This document shows positions 1 through 8,086 of a stretch of DNA of 64,000 bases, in pieces; the stretch's first letter is position 1; every line of letters starts with the position of its first letter. This DNA comes from Candidatus Gastranaerophilales bacterium (lineage in GTDB: Bacteria; Cyanobacteriota; Vampirovibrionia; Gastranaerophilales; Gastranaerophilaceae). Location of the stretch: NCBI GenBank assembly GCA_944324845.1, contig CALUXX010000004.1, forward strand, positions 106,858 through 170,857, read 5' to 3'. The translations under genes were made by a program, and so were the position numbers. The notes beneath the pieces are model-generated. The model was not told the DNA's origin, did no database searches, and saw only the letters and a list, made by a program, of their open reading frames with translations.

Positions 1-1
1 T

Positions 2-1000
2 TTCTTTGTAAAACCTTCAATACAAAATTTTGTTCAAACTAAAGATGAAAAAGATAAAAATAAAAATGTTTCTTTTGGTTTGAATTTGTTATCTATTGCT
101 AATAAATTTGAAAGTGACAGAAATTATAAATTGCTTTCTGTTGATGCAGGTACTGCTTCAGGTAGAGCTATTTCTGCTAGAAATAACGATGAAAGAGTTG
201 AAATATTGTTCAGAGATTTGAGTTCAATTTATTTCTATATGTTTAATATGGTTAATATAAATACTTGGTTAAACAAAATTGAACAAAATGGAAATAGTAC
301 AAGGTTAGATCCTGTTTCTGCCGAATTCTCAACTAAATATATGGAACAATATTTGGTTAGCAAAAAGACTGATAAGGTTTCTGTTGAAGAATTTGCTAAA
401 GATATGCTTGGAAAACAACAAGATATCCCTGAATCATTAAAAGGTAAATTCGCAGGTAAAAATATTAAGATTATTTCTCTTGATGCGTTTAAGGAAGAAT
501 TGAAAAATCTTGTTCCTGCTGAAGATTTGAAATACTATGAAGATATTGCACAAAGAATGTCTAAACTTCAACCTGAATTAAGAGGTCAAGCAATCTTAAC
601 TGCCGGTCAAGTTAAAGATATTTTAAACGGCGGTCATATCAATAATCCTGATTTCTTACAAGAGTTCTTTAAGAATAGATTTGGTAATAAATTTATGGAT
701 AAATATGCTTATGTCGCTCAAAATGAATTAGATAACTATAAAAAAGAACTAATAGATTATGTTCAAAAAGTTATTGATACTGCTAAGAAATCAAATGCAG
801 GTGAAATTAGTGAAAAATTATTACGCAAAGTTTCTAACAATAACTTGAAGATGAACGCTATTAACTGGGGTACAGGTTTTGCAATTTCTGCATTGTTCTT
901 ATCAACATTGATTCCGAAAATGCAATACTTGATTACAAAACTAAGAACAGGTTCAACTGATTTTCCTGGCACAGAAGAATATAGAAAGAAAAGTGCTTAA
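2..1000 (+). CDS. Hypothetical protein, 5' end cut off by the window edge
   Basis: The frame is open from base 2 and ends with TAA at 998-1000, giving 332 codons of a longer gene. A TTG at 80 could be mistaken for a start, but there is no ribosome binding site and the frame continues upstream. The protein is hydrophilic and rich in Lys, Asn and Glu. One hydrophobic stretch near the C-terminus (GFAISALFLSTLIP) is followed by a basic tail, so it may be tail-anchored in a membrane. I recognise no catalytic motif or family. The 180-residue protein at 53201-53743 also ends in a hydrophobic segment, but I cannot show homology. Confidence 0.7.
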   Translation, partial: FFVKPSIQNFVQTKDEKDKNKNVSFGLNLLSIANKFESDRNYKLLSVDAGTASGRAISARNNDERVEILFRDLSSIYFYMFNMVNINTWLNKIEQNGNSTRLDPVSAEFSTKYMEQYLVSKKTDKVSVEEFAKDMLGKQQDIPESLKGKFAGKNIKIISLDAFKEELKNLVPAEDLKYYEDIAQRMSKLQPELRGQAILTAGQVKDILNGGHINNPDFLQEFFKNRFGNKFMDKYAYVAQNELDNYKKELIDYVQKVIDTAKKSNAGEISEKLLRKVSNNNLKMNAINWGTGFAISALFLSTLIPKMQYLITKLRTGSTDFPGTEEYRKKSA

Positions 1001-1028
1001 AATTTTTGAATAGGGAAAACGGGATTAC

Positions 1029-1303
1029 CCCTCACCTCAGCCCTCTCCCATCGGAGAGGGGGTTATTTAATCAACCCTCACCCCAACCCTCTCCCATCGG
1101 AGAGGGGGTATTCAATTGACCCTCACTCCCAGCCCTCTTCCATCGGAGAGGGGTTATTCAATTGACCCTCACTCCCAGCCCTCTTCCATCGGAGAGGGGG
1201 TTTTTAATCGACCTTCACCCCCAACCCTCTCCCACTGGAGAGGGGGTATTCAATCGACCCTCACTTAAACCCTTCTTACATCAGTGAGGGGATTTTTAAT
1301 CAA
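1029..1303 (+). repeat. Tandem palindromic repeat array A1, six 45-46 bp units
   Basis: Units begin at 1029, 1075, 1120, 1166, 1212 and 1258. Each has a CCCTCACCCCAA-like head, a hairpin with arms CCCTCTCC and GGAGAGGG around a CATC loop, and an AT-rich linker resembling GGTTATTCAATCAA. The whole unit including the linker is repeated, and the last unit is the most decayed. The array is much more GC-rich than the genes around it. It lies between the 5' partial gene and the end of the DUF559 gene. Confidence 0.9.
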
Positions 1304-1359
1304 ATCTTGTGTTGTGTTAAAATATTTTTAATTTATGAATAGGATAATTTATTATATCT

Positions 1360-1746
1360 TTATTCCCTCTCCGATGGGAGAGGGCTAGGGTGAGGGGTAG
1401 TCTTTATATTTTCTATCTGTTCAATAATTTTTTGATAAACACCTTCTATATTATTATCTATTTCATTATTCCAAAATCTTAAAATCTTGTATCCGACACT
1501 TTGCAAATATTTTGTTCTATTTTCATCTGCTAATATTCCCTCAGGGGTATTATGCTGTCCTCCATCTATTTCTATAATCATTTTATTTTCTTTACAAACA
1601 AAATCTACAACATAATTTCCTATCGGATATTGACGTCTGAATTTATATCCTAAAACTTGTCTATTTCTCAAAATATTCCATAGAATTTGTTCTTGAGGTG
1701 TTTGATTTTTTCTTAACTTTCTGGCTATAATATTTAATTTATTCAT
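1360..1746 (-). CDS. DUF559 / Vsr-like endonuclease-domain protein
   Basis: This 128-residue protein matches the DUF559 family, small single-domain proteins related to Vsr and other PD-(D/E)XK nucleases. Visible signatures are TPQEQILWNILRNRQ near residue 16, FRRQYPIGNYVVDFV with Asp48, IIEIDGGQH with Glu59, Asp61 and His65, and the closing RFWNNEI. Family members are about 110-130 residues, so it looks complete. Residues 116-128 (TTPHPSPLPSERE) are encoded by an inverted copy of the flanking palindromic repeat. The substrate is not established; a role with the repeats is my inference. A -10 hexamer 6 nt upstream and the lack of a Shine-Dalgarno site suggest a leaderless mRNA. Confidence 0.88.
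   Translation of the reverse strand: MNKLNIIARKLRKNQTPQEQILWNILRNRQVLGYKFRRQYPIGNYVVDFVCKENKMIIEIDGGQHNTPEGILADENRTKYLQSVGYKILRFWNNEIDNNIEGVYQKIIEQIENIKTTPHPSPLPSERE
1365..1398 (-). repeat. Inverted copy of repeat family A inside the DUF559 3' end
   Basis: This single copy lies in the opposite orientation to arrays A1 and A2. It has arms CCCTCTCC and GGAGAGGG around loop GATG, then CTAGGGTGAGGGG. It supplies the last codons of the DUF559 gene. It differs by one base from the inverted copy at 41473-41505, so the two are recent relatives or under constraint. Confidence 0.9.
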
Positions 1747-1752
1747 TTCAAG

Positions 1753-1758
1753 ATTATA
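1753..1758 (-). promoter_or_regulatory. Extended -10 promoter of the DUF559 gene, probably leaderless
   Basis: On the minus strand TGA-TATAAT lies exactly 6 nt before the ATG at 1746, so transcription should start at or next to the A of the start codon. No Shine-Dalgarno sequence is present. No good -35 is visible, which fits an extended -10 promoter. Confidence 0.55.
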
Positions 1759-1784
1759 TCATAGAAAACAGATAACCATTATTT

Positions 1785-1903
1785 TAACCTTCTCTCATTG
1801 GGGAGAGAGTTATTTAATCGACCCTCACCCCAACCCTCTCCCATCGGAGAGGGGGTTATTCAATCAACCCTTACCCTATTACTTCTTGCATCGGAGATTT
1901 GGT
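1785..1903 (+). repeat. Tandem palindromic repeat array A2, about three units
   Basis: This array has the same orientation and period as A1. A truncated unit near 1785 is followed by units at 1822 (near consensus) and 1868 (decayed, GCATCGGAGA). It sits just upstream of the DUF559 promoter, so the nuclease gene is bracketed by family A repeats. The rest of the 1747-2000 gap shows no gene. Confidence 0.85.
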
Positions 1904-2000
1904 TTGCAATTAAAAACTAATTTGACTCTCCACAAATAGAGAGAGAAAAATTTTACAACGTTTTGTTATTAGTTTTTCTATGATATTGGAAAGGTCAAAT

Positions 2001-3059
2001 TTATTTTCTGTGATAATTTTGTTTTAATTCTTCGATACTATCTGCACCATATTTTAGCAATATTTCGTCTGCCAAAACCCACGCAACTCTTGATTCTGCT
2101 ACTACTGAGCAGGCTTCAACTGCGCATACATCTGAGCGTTCAAAATGTGCTTCGGTTTCTTCTTTGGTTTTTGAATCCACTGTTTTTAATGGTTTGCGCA
2201 TTGTTGGTATTGGTTTCATTACTCCATAGACAACCAATTCTTCTCCATTTGTCATACCGCCTTCTATTCCGCCGGCATGGTTTGTTTTATGTGTAATTTC
2301 TCCATTGTCTATAATAAGTTCATCGTGGTAATTGCTTCCTTTATAGCCAAGTGGATTTGTGCCTATTTCAACTACTTTTACTGCGGGAATACTCATTACA
2401 ACTTGGGCTAATTTTCCGTCAATTCCTCTATCCCAGTGAACATGTGAGCCTAAGCCTATCGGAAGTCCTCTATATGTAACAACGAATTTACCGCCGATGG
2501 TGTTACCTTCTCCGCGCATTGAATCAACTTCGTCTTTGAAATTATCCGGACAGCAGGCTGAGCCTATTTGTAATACTTGTGAGCAGCCTTCTATTTCTAA
2601 TTCTTTTAATAATAATTTCGCAATAGCTCCTACTGCTACTTCTATGGCTGTTTTTCTTGCACTTGAGCGTTCTAGTATATTACGCAAATCTTCTTGTGCG
2701 TATTTTATACTTCCTGCATAATCTGCGTGTCCTGGACGATATGTTGAAAAGCTTTTATCATCTGTTATATCTTCAGGTGCGACGCTCATAATTTTTTCCC
2801 AAGATTCAAAATCCCTATTTTTTACTATTAAAGTAATTGGGGAGCCTATTGTTTTCCCAAATCGTATTCCTGAAGTTATTTCTACTGTGTCAGTTTCGAT
2901 TTTCATTCTTTCGCCGCGACCGTAGCCTTGTTGGCGTCTTTTTAGTTCGTTATTTATAAAATCTATATCAATGGATACGCCTGAGGGCATGCCTTCTATT
3001 ATTGCGGTTAGGCATTTGCCATGACTTTCTCCTGCTGTTAAAAATCTGAATTTTTCCAT
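2001..3059 (-). CDS. aroC: Chorismate synthase
   Basis: Converts 5-enolpyruvylshikimate-3-phosphate to chorismate, the last shared step of aromatic amino acid synthesis, using reduced FMN. The 352-residue length is normal. Family motifs are LTAGESHG at residues 8-14, RRQQGYGRG near 42, RPGHADYAGSIKY near 108, the RSSARKTA block, and GIEGGMTNGE near 265. The start follows the secreted-protein gene at 3062 by two bases, so the two are probably co-transcribed. No other shikimate gene is nearby. Chorismate synthase is a single-copy housekeeping enzyme and the call is secure. Confidence 0.97.
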   Translation of the reverse strand: MEKFRFLTAGESHGKCLTAIIEGMPSGVSIDIDFINNELKRRQQGYGRGERMKIETDTVEITSGIRFGKTIGSPITLIVKNRDFESWEKIMSVAPEDITDDKSFSTYRPGHADYAGSIKYAQEDLRNILERSSARKTAIEVAVGAIAKLLLKELEIEGCSQVLQIGSACCPDNFKDEVDSMRGEGNTIGGKFVVTYRGLPIGLGSHVHWDRGIDGKLAQVVMSIPAVKVVEIGTNPLGYKGSNYHDELIIDNGEITHKTNHAGGIEGGMTNGEELVVYGVMKPIPTMRKPLKTVDSKTKEETEAHFERSDVCAVEACSVVAESRVAWVLADEILLKYGADSIEELKQNYHRK

Positions 3060-3061
3060 GA

Positions 3062-3538
3062 TTAATTTTTATCCTTTTGATCTAAAAATGCTTGAACTTT
3101 GGTTTGCATCATTTCTTCTGTTATTTTCATACCGGAATCGGTGTCTTTTACTATTTGATACATTTTTAACCAGTATGTTTCTTTTGAAGGTTGGCGTTCT
3201 GCTGTTATTTTTATGCCTTCCGGAACTTCTTGGGCAATTATGTTTCTGTACTTGTTGCGGTACTTTCTAAGTTTAGCAGTTTTCTGTCCAAGTTTCAATT
3301 CTTTAAAAAATCTTTTTGTTGGTACTACGACATCTACGACTTCGCCTGTTGGTTTTACTACTTCGCGAATTATTTTGGCATCTGATGAGTACATATCCAG
3401 TAAATTTTTGTCATAGCTGTTTGCGCAATCCATATATTTTATAAAAAAATCCATTGCTTCTTTTGGGGTTTGGGCTTGTACTGCTATTTGGCTTAGGCAT
3501 AAAAGACTTATTATGGTTATTATTTTTAACTTTTGCAT
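3062..3538 (-). CDS. Small secreted protein, possible NTF2-like fold
   Basis: This 158-residue protein opens with a signal peptide (KLKIITIISLLCLSQIAVQAQ), cleaved probably after AQA near residue 22, so it should act in the periplasm or outside. The mature part starts PKEAMDFFIKYMDC and mixes helices with strands in a length and pattern reminiscent of NTF2/SnoaL-like domains, but I see no diagnostic motif. The start has a strong Shine-Dalgarno (GGAGGG). It is the first gene of a likely two-gene unit with aroC, with no obvious functional link. Confidence 0.75.
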   Translation of the reverse strand: MQKLKIITIISLLCLSQIAVQAQTPKEAMDFFIKYMDCANSYDKNLLDMYSSDAKIIREVVKPTGEVVDVVVPTKRFFKELKLGQKTAKLRKYRNKYRNIIAQEVPEGIKITAERQPSKETYWLKMYQIVKDTDSGMKITEEMMQTKVQAFLDQKDKN

Positions 3539-3636
3539 TATTTTCCCTCCGATTTTTATTCTTTTTATATGGAAGAAAAATTACACTACCTGACAAGGTA
3601 GAAAATTTTGTGAGTTTTTTATATAATTATATGGTT

Positions 3637-4026
3637 ATGAGTAAAATTTTAATTGTTGATGATGTTCCAGGTTGGGTTCGATTTCATCAAAATAATATTG
3701 AATATTTAAACCTTGAAGATATCGAAATTGATACTGCATATAGTGCTAAAGAAGGTTTAGCAAAAATTGAAGCTAATATTGATAAACCATATAATATTGT
3801 TTTTACTGATTTACAGATGGAAAGTGATTTTTTGCCAAAGTTAGCAGGCGAATGGTTTATTGAGCAGATAAAAACTTATTCAAAGTATTATCAAGATACA
3901 AAAATTGTAATAATTTCTGCATCTCCTGTAATTGAACGTATTGCAAAAAATTATGGTGTAGAATTTATTTCGAAAATTGATTTGAGAAATTCTGATGCGA
4001 ATATTTATAAAAAATTTTTAGAGTAA
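3637..4026 (+). CDS. Stand-alone response regulator receiver domain
   Basis: This 129-residue CheY-like receiver has no output domain. It shows SKILIVDDV (acidic pair), the phospho-acceptor Asp in IVFTDLQM, the conserved Ser in IIISAS and Lys in FISKIDL. The frame is open upstream to 3454, but that part is hydrophobic antisense of the secreted gene. ATG codons at 3631 and 3637 precede the real domain; a TATAAT at 3622-3627 suggests a leaderless start. Its last 9 bases overlap the end of the convergent aldolase gene. Without an output domain it probably works by protein-protein contact. No histidine kinase lies in the window. Confidence 0.85.
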   Translation: MSKILIVDDVPGWVRFHQNNIEYLNLEDIEIDTAYSAKEGLAKIEANIDKPYNIVFTDLQMESDFLPKLAGEWFIEQIKTYSKYYQDTKIVIISASPVIERIAKNYGVEFISKIDLRNSDANIYKKFLE

Positions 4027-4728
4027 TTTTTCTTTTATAAGTTCAAAATCAAGGTTTCCGCCATTGCGTCCTATTCCGTTTTTTGTAATGTCTATTGAAT
4101 AGGCTCCCAAATTTATTGCAGAGATTGTATTTTCATAAGCATGACCGCTATTGTTGTGAGCGTGAAAACTTATTTTATTATAACCTAAGATTTTTAATTT
4201 GTTATAATATTGCGGAATATCTGATGGTAAAAGTTTGCTGTAACTGTCTGCAAAATATAAACTTTCTAAAATATTTTTCTTATCCCACATATAAAGATAT
4301 AGATAACCGTCAGCTTCTATATTTGTAACGTCCATTAACTGTACAAATACCATATAACCTTTTTGATAAAGATTTTCTGCAATATTTAAAGCTTGAGGAA
4401 TTTTATCAGGATGAACTGCAACTCTTACAAAATCTATATAATCTTCCGCTTGCCCCGGAAAATCTTCGGCATTGTATCTTGTTGTATCTGTCATTATGCC
4501 AAGTTTTAGGTTTTCTTTTGCTTGGTAAAATGGTTTTAACAATTCAGGAGTACAGCGATAAAATGAACCTTTATCTTCTGTATCGTGATAGTTTCTATAA
4601 CCTATTTCGTAGTATGAAATATTATTTTCATTCAAAAATTTTATATGATTAAAAATATATTCATCATCAAAATTCCAATTACTTGCGTAACCGCCATCTC
4701 TTGTTGTGCAATCTAAAATCTTTATCAT
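4018..4728 (-). CDS. DRE-TIM metallolyase-type aldolase, HMGL-like
   Basis: This 236-residue protein resembles the HMG-CoA lyase / 4-hydroxy-2-oxovalerate aldolase superfamily. It has the N-terminal metal and substrate motif LDCTTRDGGYASNW, the metal-binding HAHNNSGHA near residue 190, and a closing GIGRNGGN loop. It is shorter than classical family enzymes (300 or more) and lacks a C-terminal domain. The ATG at 4728 is preferred over the upstream in-frame codon at 4803 because a TGG-TACAAT -10 element lies 6 nt upstream and the domain starts there. The substrate is unknown; such short aldolases occur in polysaccharide or secondary-metabolite loci. Confidence 0.78.
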   Translation of the reverse strand: MIKILDCTTRDGGYASNWNFDDEYIFNHIKFLNENNISYYEIGYRNYHDTEDKGSFYRCTPELLKPFYQAKENLKLGIMTDTTRYNAEDFPGQAEDYIDFVRVAVHPDKIPQALNIAENLYQKGYMVFVQLMDVTNIEADGYLYLYMWDKKNILESLYFADSYSKLLPSDIPQYYNKLKILGYNKISFHAHNNSGHAYENTISAINLGAYSIDITKNGIGRNGGNLDFELIKEKLL

Positions 4729-4734
4729 ATTCAG

Positions 4735-4764
4735 ATTGTACCATAATTTTTCAAATTTTAACAA
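4735..4764 (-). promoter_or_regulatory. Promoter of the aldolase-like gene, leaderless layout
   Basis: On the minus strand TTGTTA (4764-4759) is followed after 18 nt by TACAAT (4740-4735) preceded by TG. The ATG at 4728 follows after 6 nt, so the transcript should begin at the start codon. Confidence 0.5.
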
Positions 4765-4839
4765 ATTCTTTTGCCATGGTGGATAATTTATTTTTAATTT
4801 CAAATATTTAACATGATTATATCGAAAGGAGTTTTATAC

Positions 4840-5700
4840 ATGCGAACAAATACCTATCAAGCAGAAGTTATTACCATGAAAAGTTTAAAAAATTTGTTTA
4901 TAGAAATGACTGCTAAAAATTGTAATATGCACTGTAAACATTGTTATATAGATTTTCCTAAATATAAAAAAGTAGAAGATTATATTAAATTGGATGTTAT
5001 TAAAAATGCGATTGAAGAAACTATGGATGAAAATATTGAATGTATTTACTTGACCGGTGCTGAACCTATGACGCATCCTGATTTTAATGCAATATTAAGG
5101 TTTTGTCTTACTCGTTGTAATGTCTGTATTTGTACTAACGGCTCTTTTATTAACGAAAAAAAAGCAAGATTTTTGAAAAAAGTTGAAGATGAATCTGCTT
5201 ATGAAATCTGGTTTAAAATTAGTTTAGATCATTATGAAGAAGCTAAAAATGATAGTATTAGATATCGTGGAGCTTTCAGGCATGCTATTTTTGCATTAAA
5301 ACATCTTGTTAAATATGGTTTTACACCAATCGTATCAGTTACAAATTATTATAAAATGTCTGAAGAAGAAATTTATCAAGAATTTTCGAAAATTTTTGCA
5401 AAATATAATCTTAATCTTGATATTGCTAATATTCAAATTGTGCCTTATTACGATAAAAATAGTGTTAACGAAACTGTTCAATTTGAAAAAGTTCCTAATA
5501 CCCTTGACTGTTTTCATGGAAGAATTTTGACTAATTCAGGAATCTATACTTGTCCGTTTTTGGCTAATGACTATCGTGGCAGATGCGGAAGTTCTTTTGC
5601 TGATTATAACAAAAGAAGTTCGCTTGAAACGAACTTCTGTAATGTTTGTCTTAATTCTAATAATACAATTTTTGCTATAGATTTTGCAAAATTTGTTTAA
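4840..5700 (+). CDS. Radical SAM protein with SPASM-like C-terminal cysteines
   Basis: This 286-residue radical SAM enzyme has the CNMHCKHC cluster motif (CX3CX2C) near residue 30, binding a [4Fe-4S] cluster for S-adenosylmethionine cleavage. The GGE-like motif is LTGAEPMTHPDF. C-terminal cysteines (CFHGRI, TCPFL, GRCGS, FCNVCLN) resemble a SPASM or twitch domain with an auxiliary cluster. The ATG at 4840 has AAAGGAG 8 nt upstream, which beats the ATG at 4813. Relatives modify peptides or assemble cofactors. No precursor peptide is evident next to it, so the substrate is unknown. Confidence 0.85.
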   Translation: MRTNTYQAEVITMKSLKNLFIEMTAKNCNMHCKHCYIDFPKYKKVEDYIKLDVIKNAIEETMDENIECIYLTGAEPMTHPDFNAILRFCLTRCNVCICTNGSFINEKKARFLKKVEDESAYEIWFKISLDHYEEAKNDSIRYRGAFRHAIFALKHLVKYGFTPIVSVTNYYKMSEEEIYQEFSKIFAKYNLNLDIANIQIVPYYDKNSVNETVQFEKVPNTLDCFHGRILTNSGIYTCPFLANDYRGRCGSSFADYNKRSSLETNFCNVCLNSNNTIFAIDFAKFV

Positions 5701-6294
5701 TTACTTTTTAGCATATAGTTTTATTTTACAGTTAATTAACAAAATTTTCTTGTTCTTTTTGTAAGGTACTATTTCAATTTGTTGAATATCTAAAAAGTGT
5801 TCGTGTTTATATAATTCTTTTAAGAAATTATCATAATTAGTATAATTTGCAATCATTTCAATATTTAAACGTGCAACATTGTATTTGTCAGCAGCATTTT
5901 GAGCAAAAACATCATCTGCAACATCTTTATCATATTCGTATTTAATAGAACGAATTTTAATTTGGTTTGCTCTTACTAATTGTAAAATTTCAGAAAATTC
6001 ACCTGCTATTGCCGCTTCTGAGTCGAATCCTGCCATTATTGGTTTATAAAATGGCTTGTCGCCTGCGGAAGCGTCATTTTCTTTTTTATTTATAGCTGCT
6101 TCTGCTGATCTCATTTGATCAAGTGCTTCTTGACTTTGTTTTAGTTGCTCTTCTTTAGCTTTAATATCATTTGACATTGAATTATAATTACCAAGGTTTG
6201 TGAAAACTTTTGGTATAAATATTGCTGCTAGTATCAAAGCTATAACAAGCAAGAATATTGGTAATATAAATTGTTGAAGTTGTTTGTTGTCCAT
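5701..6294 (-). CDS. PilO-like type IV pilus assembly protein
   Basis: The 197-residue protein has one N-terminal transmembrane helix (residues 9-30, FILPIFLLVIALILAAIFIP), a coiled coil (about 35-70) and an alpha/beta C-terminal domain. This is the standard PilO architecture; PilO pairs with PilN in the inner-membrane alignment complex of type IV pili or type II secretion. Sequence identity to known PilO is not obvious by eye. The call rests on architecture and on its position 46 bases downstream of the PilM/PilN-like fusion. It ends base-to-base with the convergent radical SAM gene. Confidence 0.65.
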   Translation of the reverse strand: MDNKQLQQFILPIFLLVIALILAAIFIPKVFTNLGNYNSMSNDIKAKEEQLKQSQEALDQMRSAEAAINKKENDASAGDKPFYKPIMAGFDSEAAIAGEFSEILQLVRANQIKIRSIKYEYDKDVADDVFAQNAADKYNVARLNIEMIANYTNYDNFLKELYKHEHFLDIQQIEIVPYKKNKKILLINCKIKLYAKK

Positions 6295-6340
6295 ATTATA
6301 TCCTTTAATATTTACACGTTTATACTAGTTATTTTGTATT

Positions 6341-7978
6341 TTACTCTGAAGCTTCTTCAGTTGCTTGTTCTCCATCTTCTGCCGGTGGATTAGCCGGTGC
6401 TAATTTATTTATATATGTTTGTAACTGCGCATCTGTCATATTTGTAATTTCAAATATGTATGGTGCACTGTCAAATGGAGATACTGTATCATTTACAACT
6501 TTATCTAAAGATCCAGATCTTAATCCTAAATTACTTACTCTTAAATTCGAATCAACTAAAGAATCTTTTAGATTTTTGAAAAATACATAAACATCTTCTA
6601 CAGTGTCTGCACAACCTTTGATTGCAATTAGACCGTTATCTCCTGTAATAAAGTATGTTAAATATAAATCTTTTGGAATTGACTCTCCTAATGCAGCATA
6701 TGCCATAATTTTTATTCGGTTATTTTTTAATGTTTTTGAAATTTCTTCAACTGAGTCAAAAACAACTTTACCTTCCTGAGCACCTTTCATTTGTTCAGTT
6801 TCTGTTTGAACCGCTGCTATTTGATTGTCAAGTTCGGTAGCTTTTGTTTGAAGATTTCCAACCATTTTTTCTGTTGATGTTGCTGCAAAATATGATAAAC
6901 CTCCAACAACAGCCAAGATGATTAGCGCTAATACACTAGCTACAGGTGGGGTCATTCCCATAAATGTTGCTACTTCTACAGGTCCTTCCGCTGCTCCTAG
7001 GAAGTTAACATCATTATTTATTACTCCTGATGGTGCAGCTGAACCATATGCACTTAATGATACTTTTACTTGATCATCCGGTAATACATTTAAGCCAAAG
7101 TTTGCCAATGGTTCTTTACGATATTGGTTATCTTCAATCGCAATCGTTTGACCGCTGAATTGTAAACGTTCTTTTAATAGTTCTGCTGATATTTGGTTTG
7201 TTTCAGATACTATTACAAGTGAACTTGATGGTGAACTCATCAATGCTATTTGTACAGAGTTTTCGATTTCTGTATATGCTTCTTCACCTTCAAATGATTT
7301 CAAAGGCATTGGTTCTTCGTAATATTCTAATAGTCTTTTGCCTTGTAAACTTAATAATTGATAACCACTGTTATTAACAATCATTAATGTCCAAGAATGA
7401 CCATCATTTTCCATTTGTTCTCTTGCTAGGGCTGTTACATATAAACCTTTTAAGTCTGCAAACATTGAACATCCAACGCTTACTAATACAGCTCCTAACT
7501 CTGCTATTATGCCTTTAATTTGTTCTATAACTTCTTCTTGAACTGCAGTATAAAATACGCTTCTTGAATCAGAATTAGTAGAAACTTGTGCATCAAACCA
7601 ATATGGAACAGGGTTCTTTCTTTTGAATATATATGATTGTTCCAATTCTCCGATAACAATATTTGTAATTGCATTATCGTCTAAAAGTAATTGGATACCT
7701 TCTTTTAAACCAAACCATACTGTTGGTAAATTTAAGTGAACATTAACTTTTGTCGGATCTATATTTCTACTTTGAAATAATTCCGCTAATGTGTTTTTAA
7801 ATGTATCGTAACTTGCGATTTCTCTTTGAGCATCATTATACTCTAATGGAGCTTGAGCATATGTTCTTATTGCTCCAGAATTATCTATTTCTAAGATTTC
7901 CAATCCACACGCAGGTGATACAGATACGTAAATATCTTTTCTGCCTCCGCCCATTCCTAATAAACTGTTTAATGACAT
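6341..7978 (-). CDS. PilM-PilN-like fusion, type IV pilus inner-membrane platform
   Basis: The 545-residue protein has a long N-terminal domain (about 1-300) resembling the actin-like PilM fold. It then has one transmembrane helix at about 345-366 (PPVASVLALIILAVVGGLSYF), a coiled coil at 367-405 and a C-terminal alpha/beta domain, which is PilN architecture. PilM and PilN are usually separate, with the PilN tail binding PilM; here they appear fused. The C-terminus is acidic (EDGEQATEEASE). The start has an AAAGGTAG ribosome site. With the following PilO-like gene it would form one pilus alignment subcomplex. The remaining pilus genes lie outside the window. Confidence 0.65.
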   Translation of the reverse strand: MSLNSLLGMGGGRKDIYVSVSPACGLEILEIDNSGAIRTYAQAPLEYNDAQREIASYDTFKNTLAELFQSRNIDPTKVNVHLNLPTVWFGLKEGIQLLLDDNAITNIVIGELEQSYIFKRKNPVPYWFDAQVSTNSDSRSVFYTAVQEEVIEQIKGIIAELGAVLVSVGCSMFADLKGLYVTALAREQMENDGHSWTLMIVNNSGYQLLSLQGKRLLEYYEEPMPLKSFEGEEAYTEIENSVQIALMSSPSSSLVIVSETNQISAELLKERLQFSGQTIAIEDNQYRKEPLANFGLNVLPDDQVKVSLSAYGSAAPSGVINNDVNFLGAAEGPVEVATFMGMTPPVASVLALIILAVVGGLSYFAATSTEKMVGNLQTKATELDNQIAAVQTETEQMKGAQEGKVVFDSVEEISKTLKNNRIKIMAYAALGESIPKDLYLTYFITGDNGLIAIKGCADTVEDVYVFFKNLKDSLVDSNLRVSNLGLRSGSLDKVVNDTVSPFDSAPYIFEITNMTDAQLQTYINKLAPANPPAEDGEQATEEASE

Positions 7979-8086
7979 ATCTACCTTTTCACTTTTTTAC
8001 TATTATCTTTTTTTATTATACAATACTTTCTATAAATGAAAAAAAGTTAACATAAATTTACACTAAATGGAGGATAAGCATATAAT

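Noticed and set aside
763..972. 69-codon minus-strand frame in the first gene
   Set aside because: It is a shadow frame opposite the partial gene, without a ribosome site.
1029..1303. CRISPR array
   Set aside because: Spacing is regular, but the linkers are conserved rather than unique, units decay along the array, the repeat core is a strong hairpin, and no cas gene is present.
3454..3636. Upstream extension of the receiver gene giving a 190-residue membrane-anchored form
   Set aside because: The extension is a Leu/Phe-rich shadow of the secreted-protein gene's signal peptide and promoter; the domain begins at MSKILIVDD.
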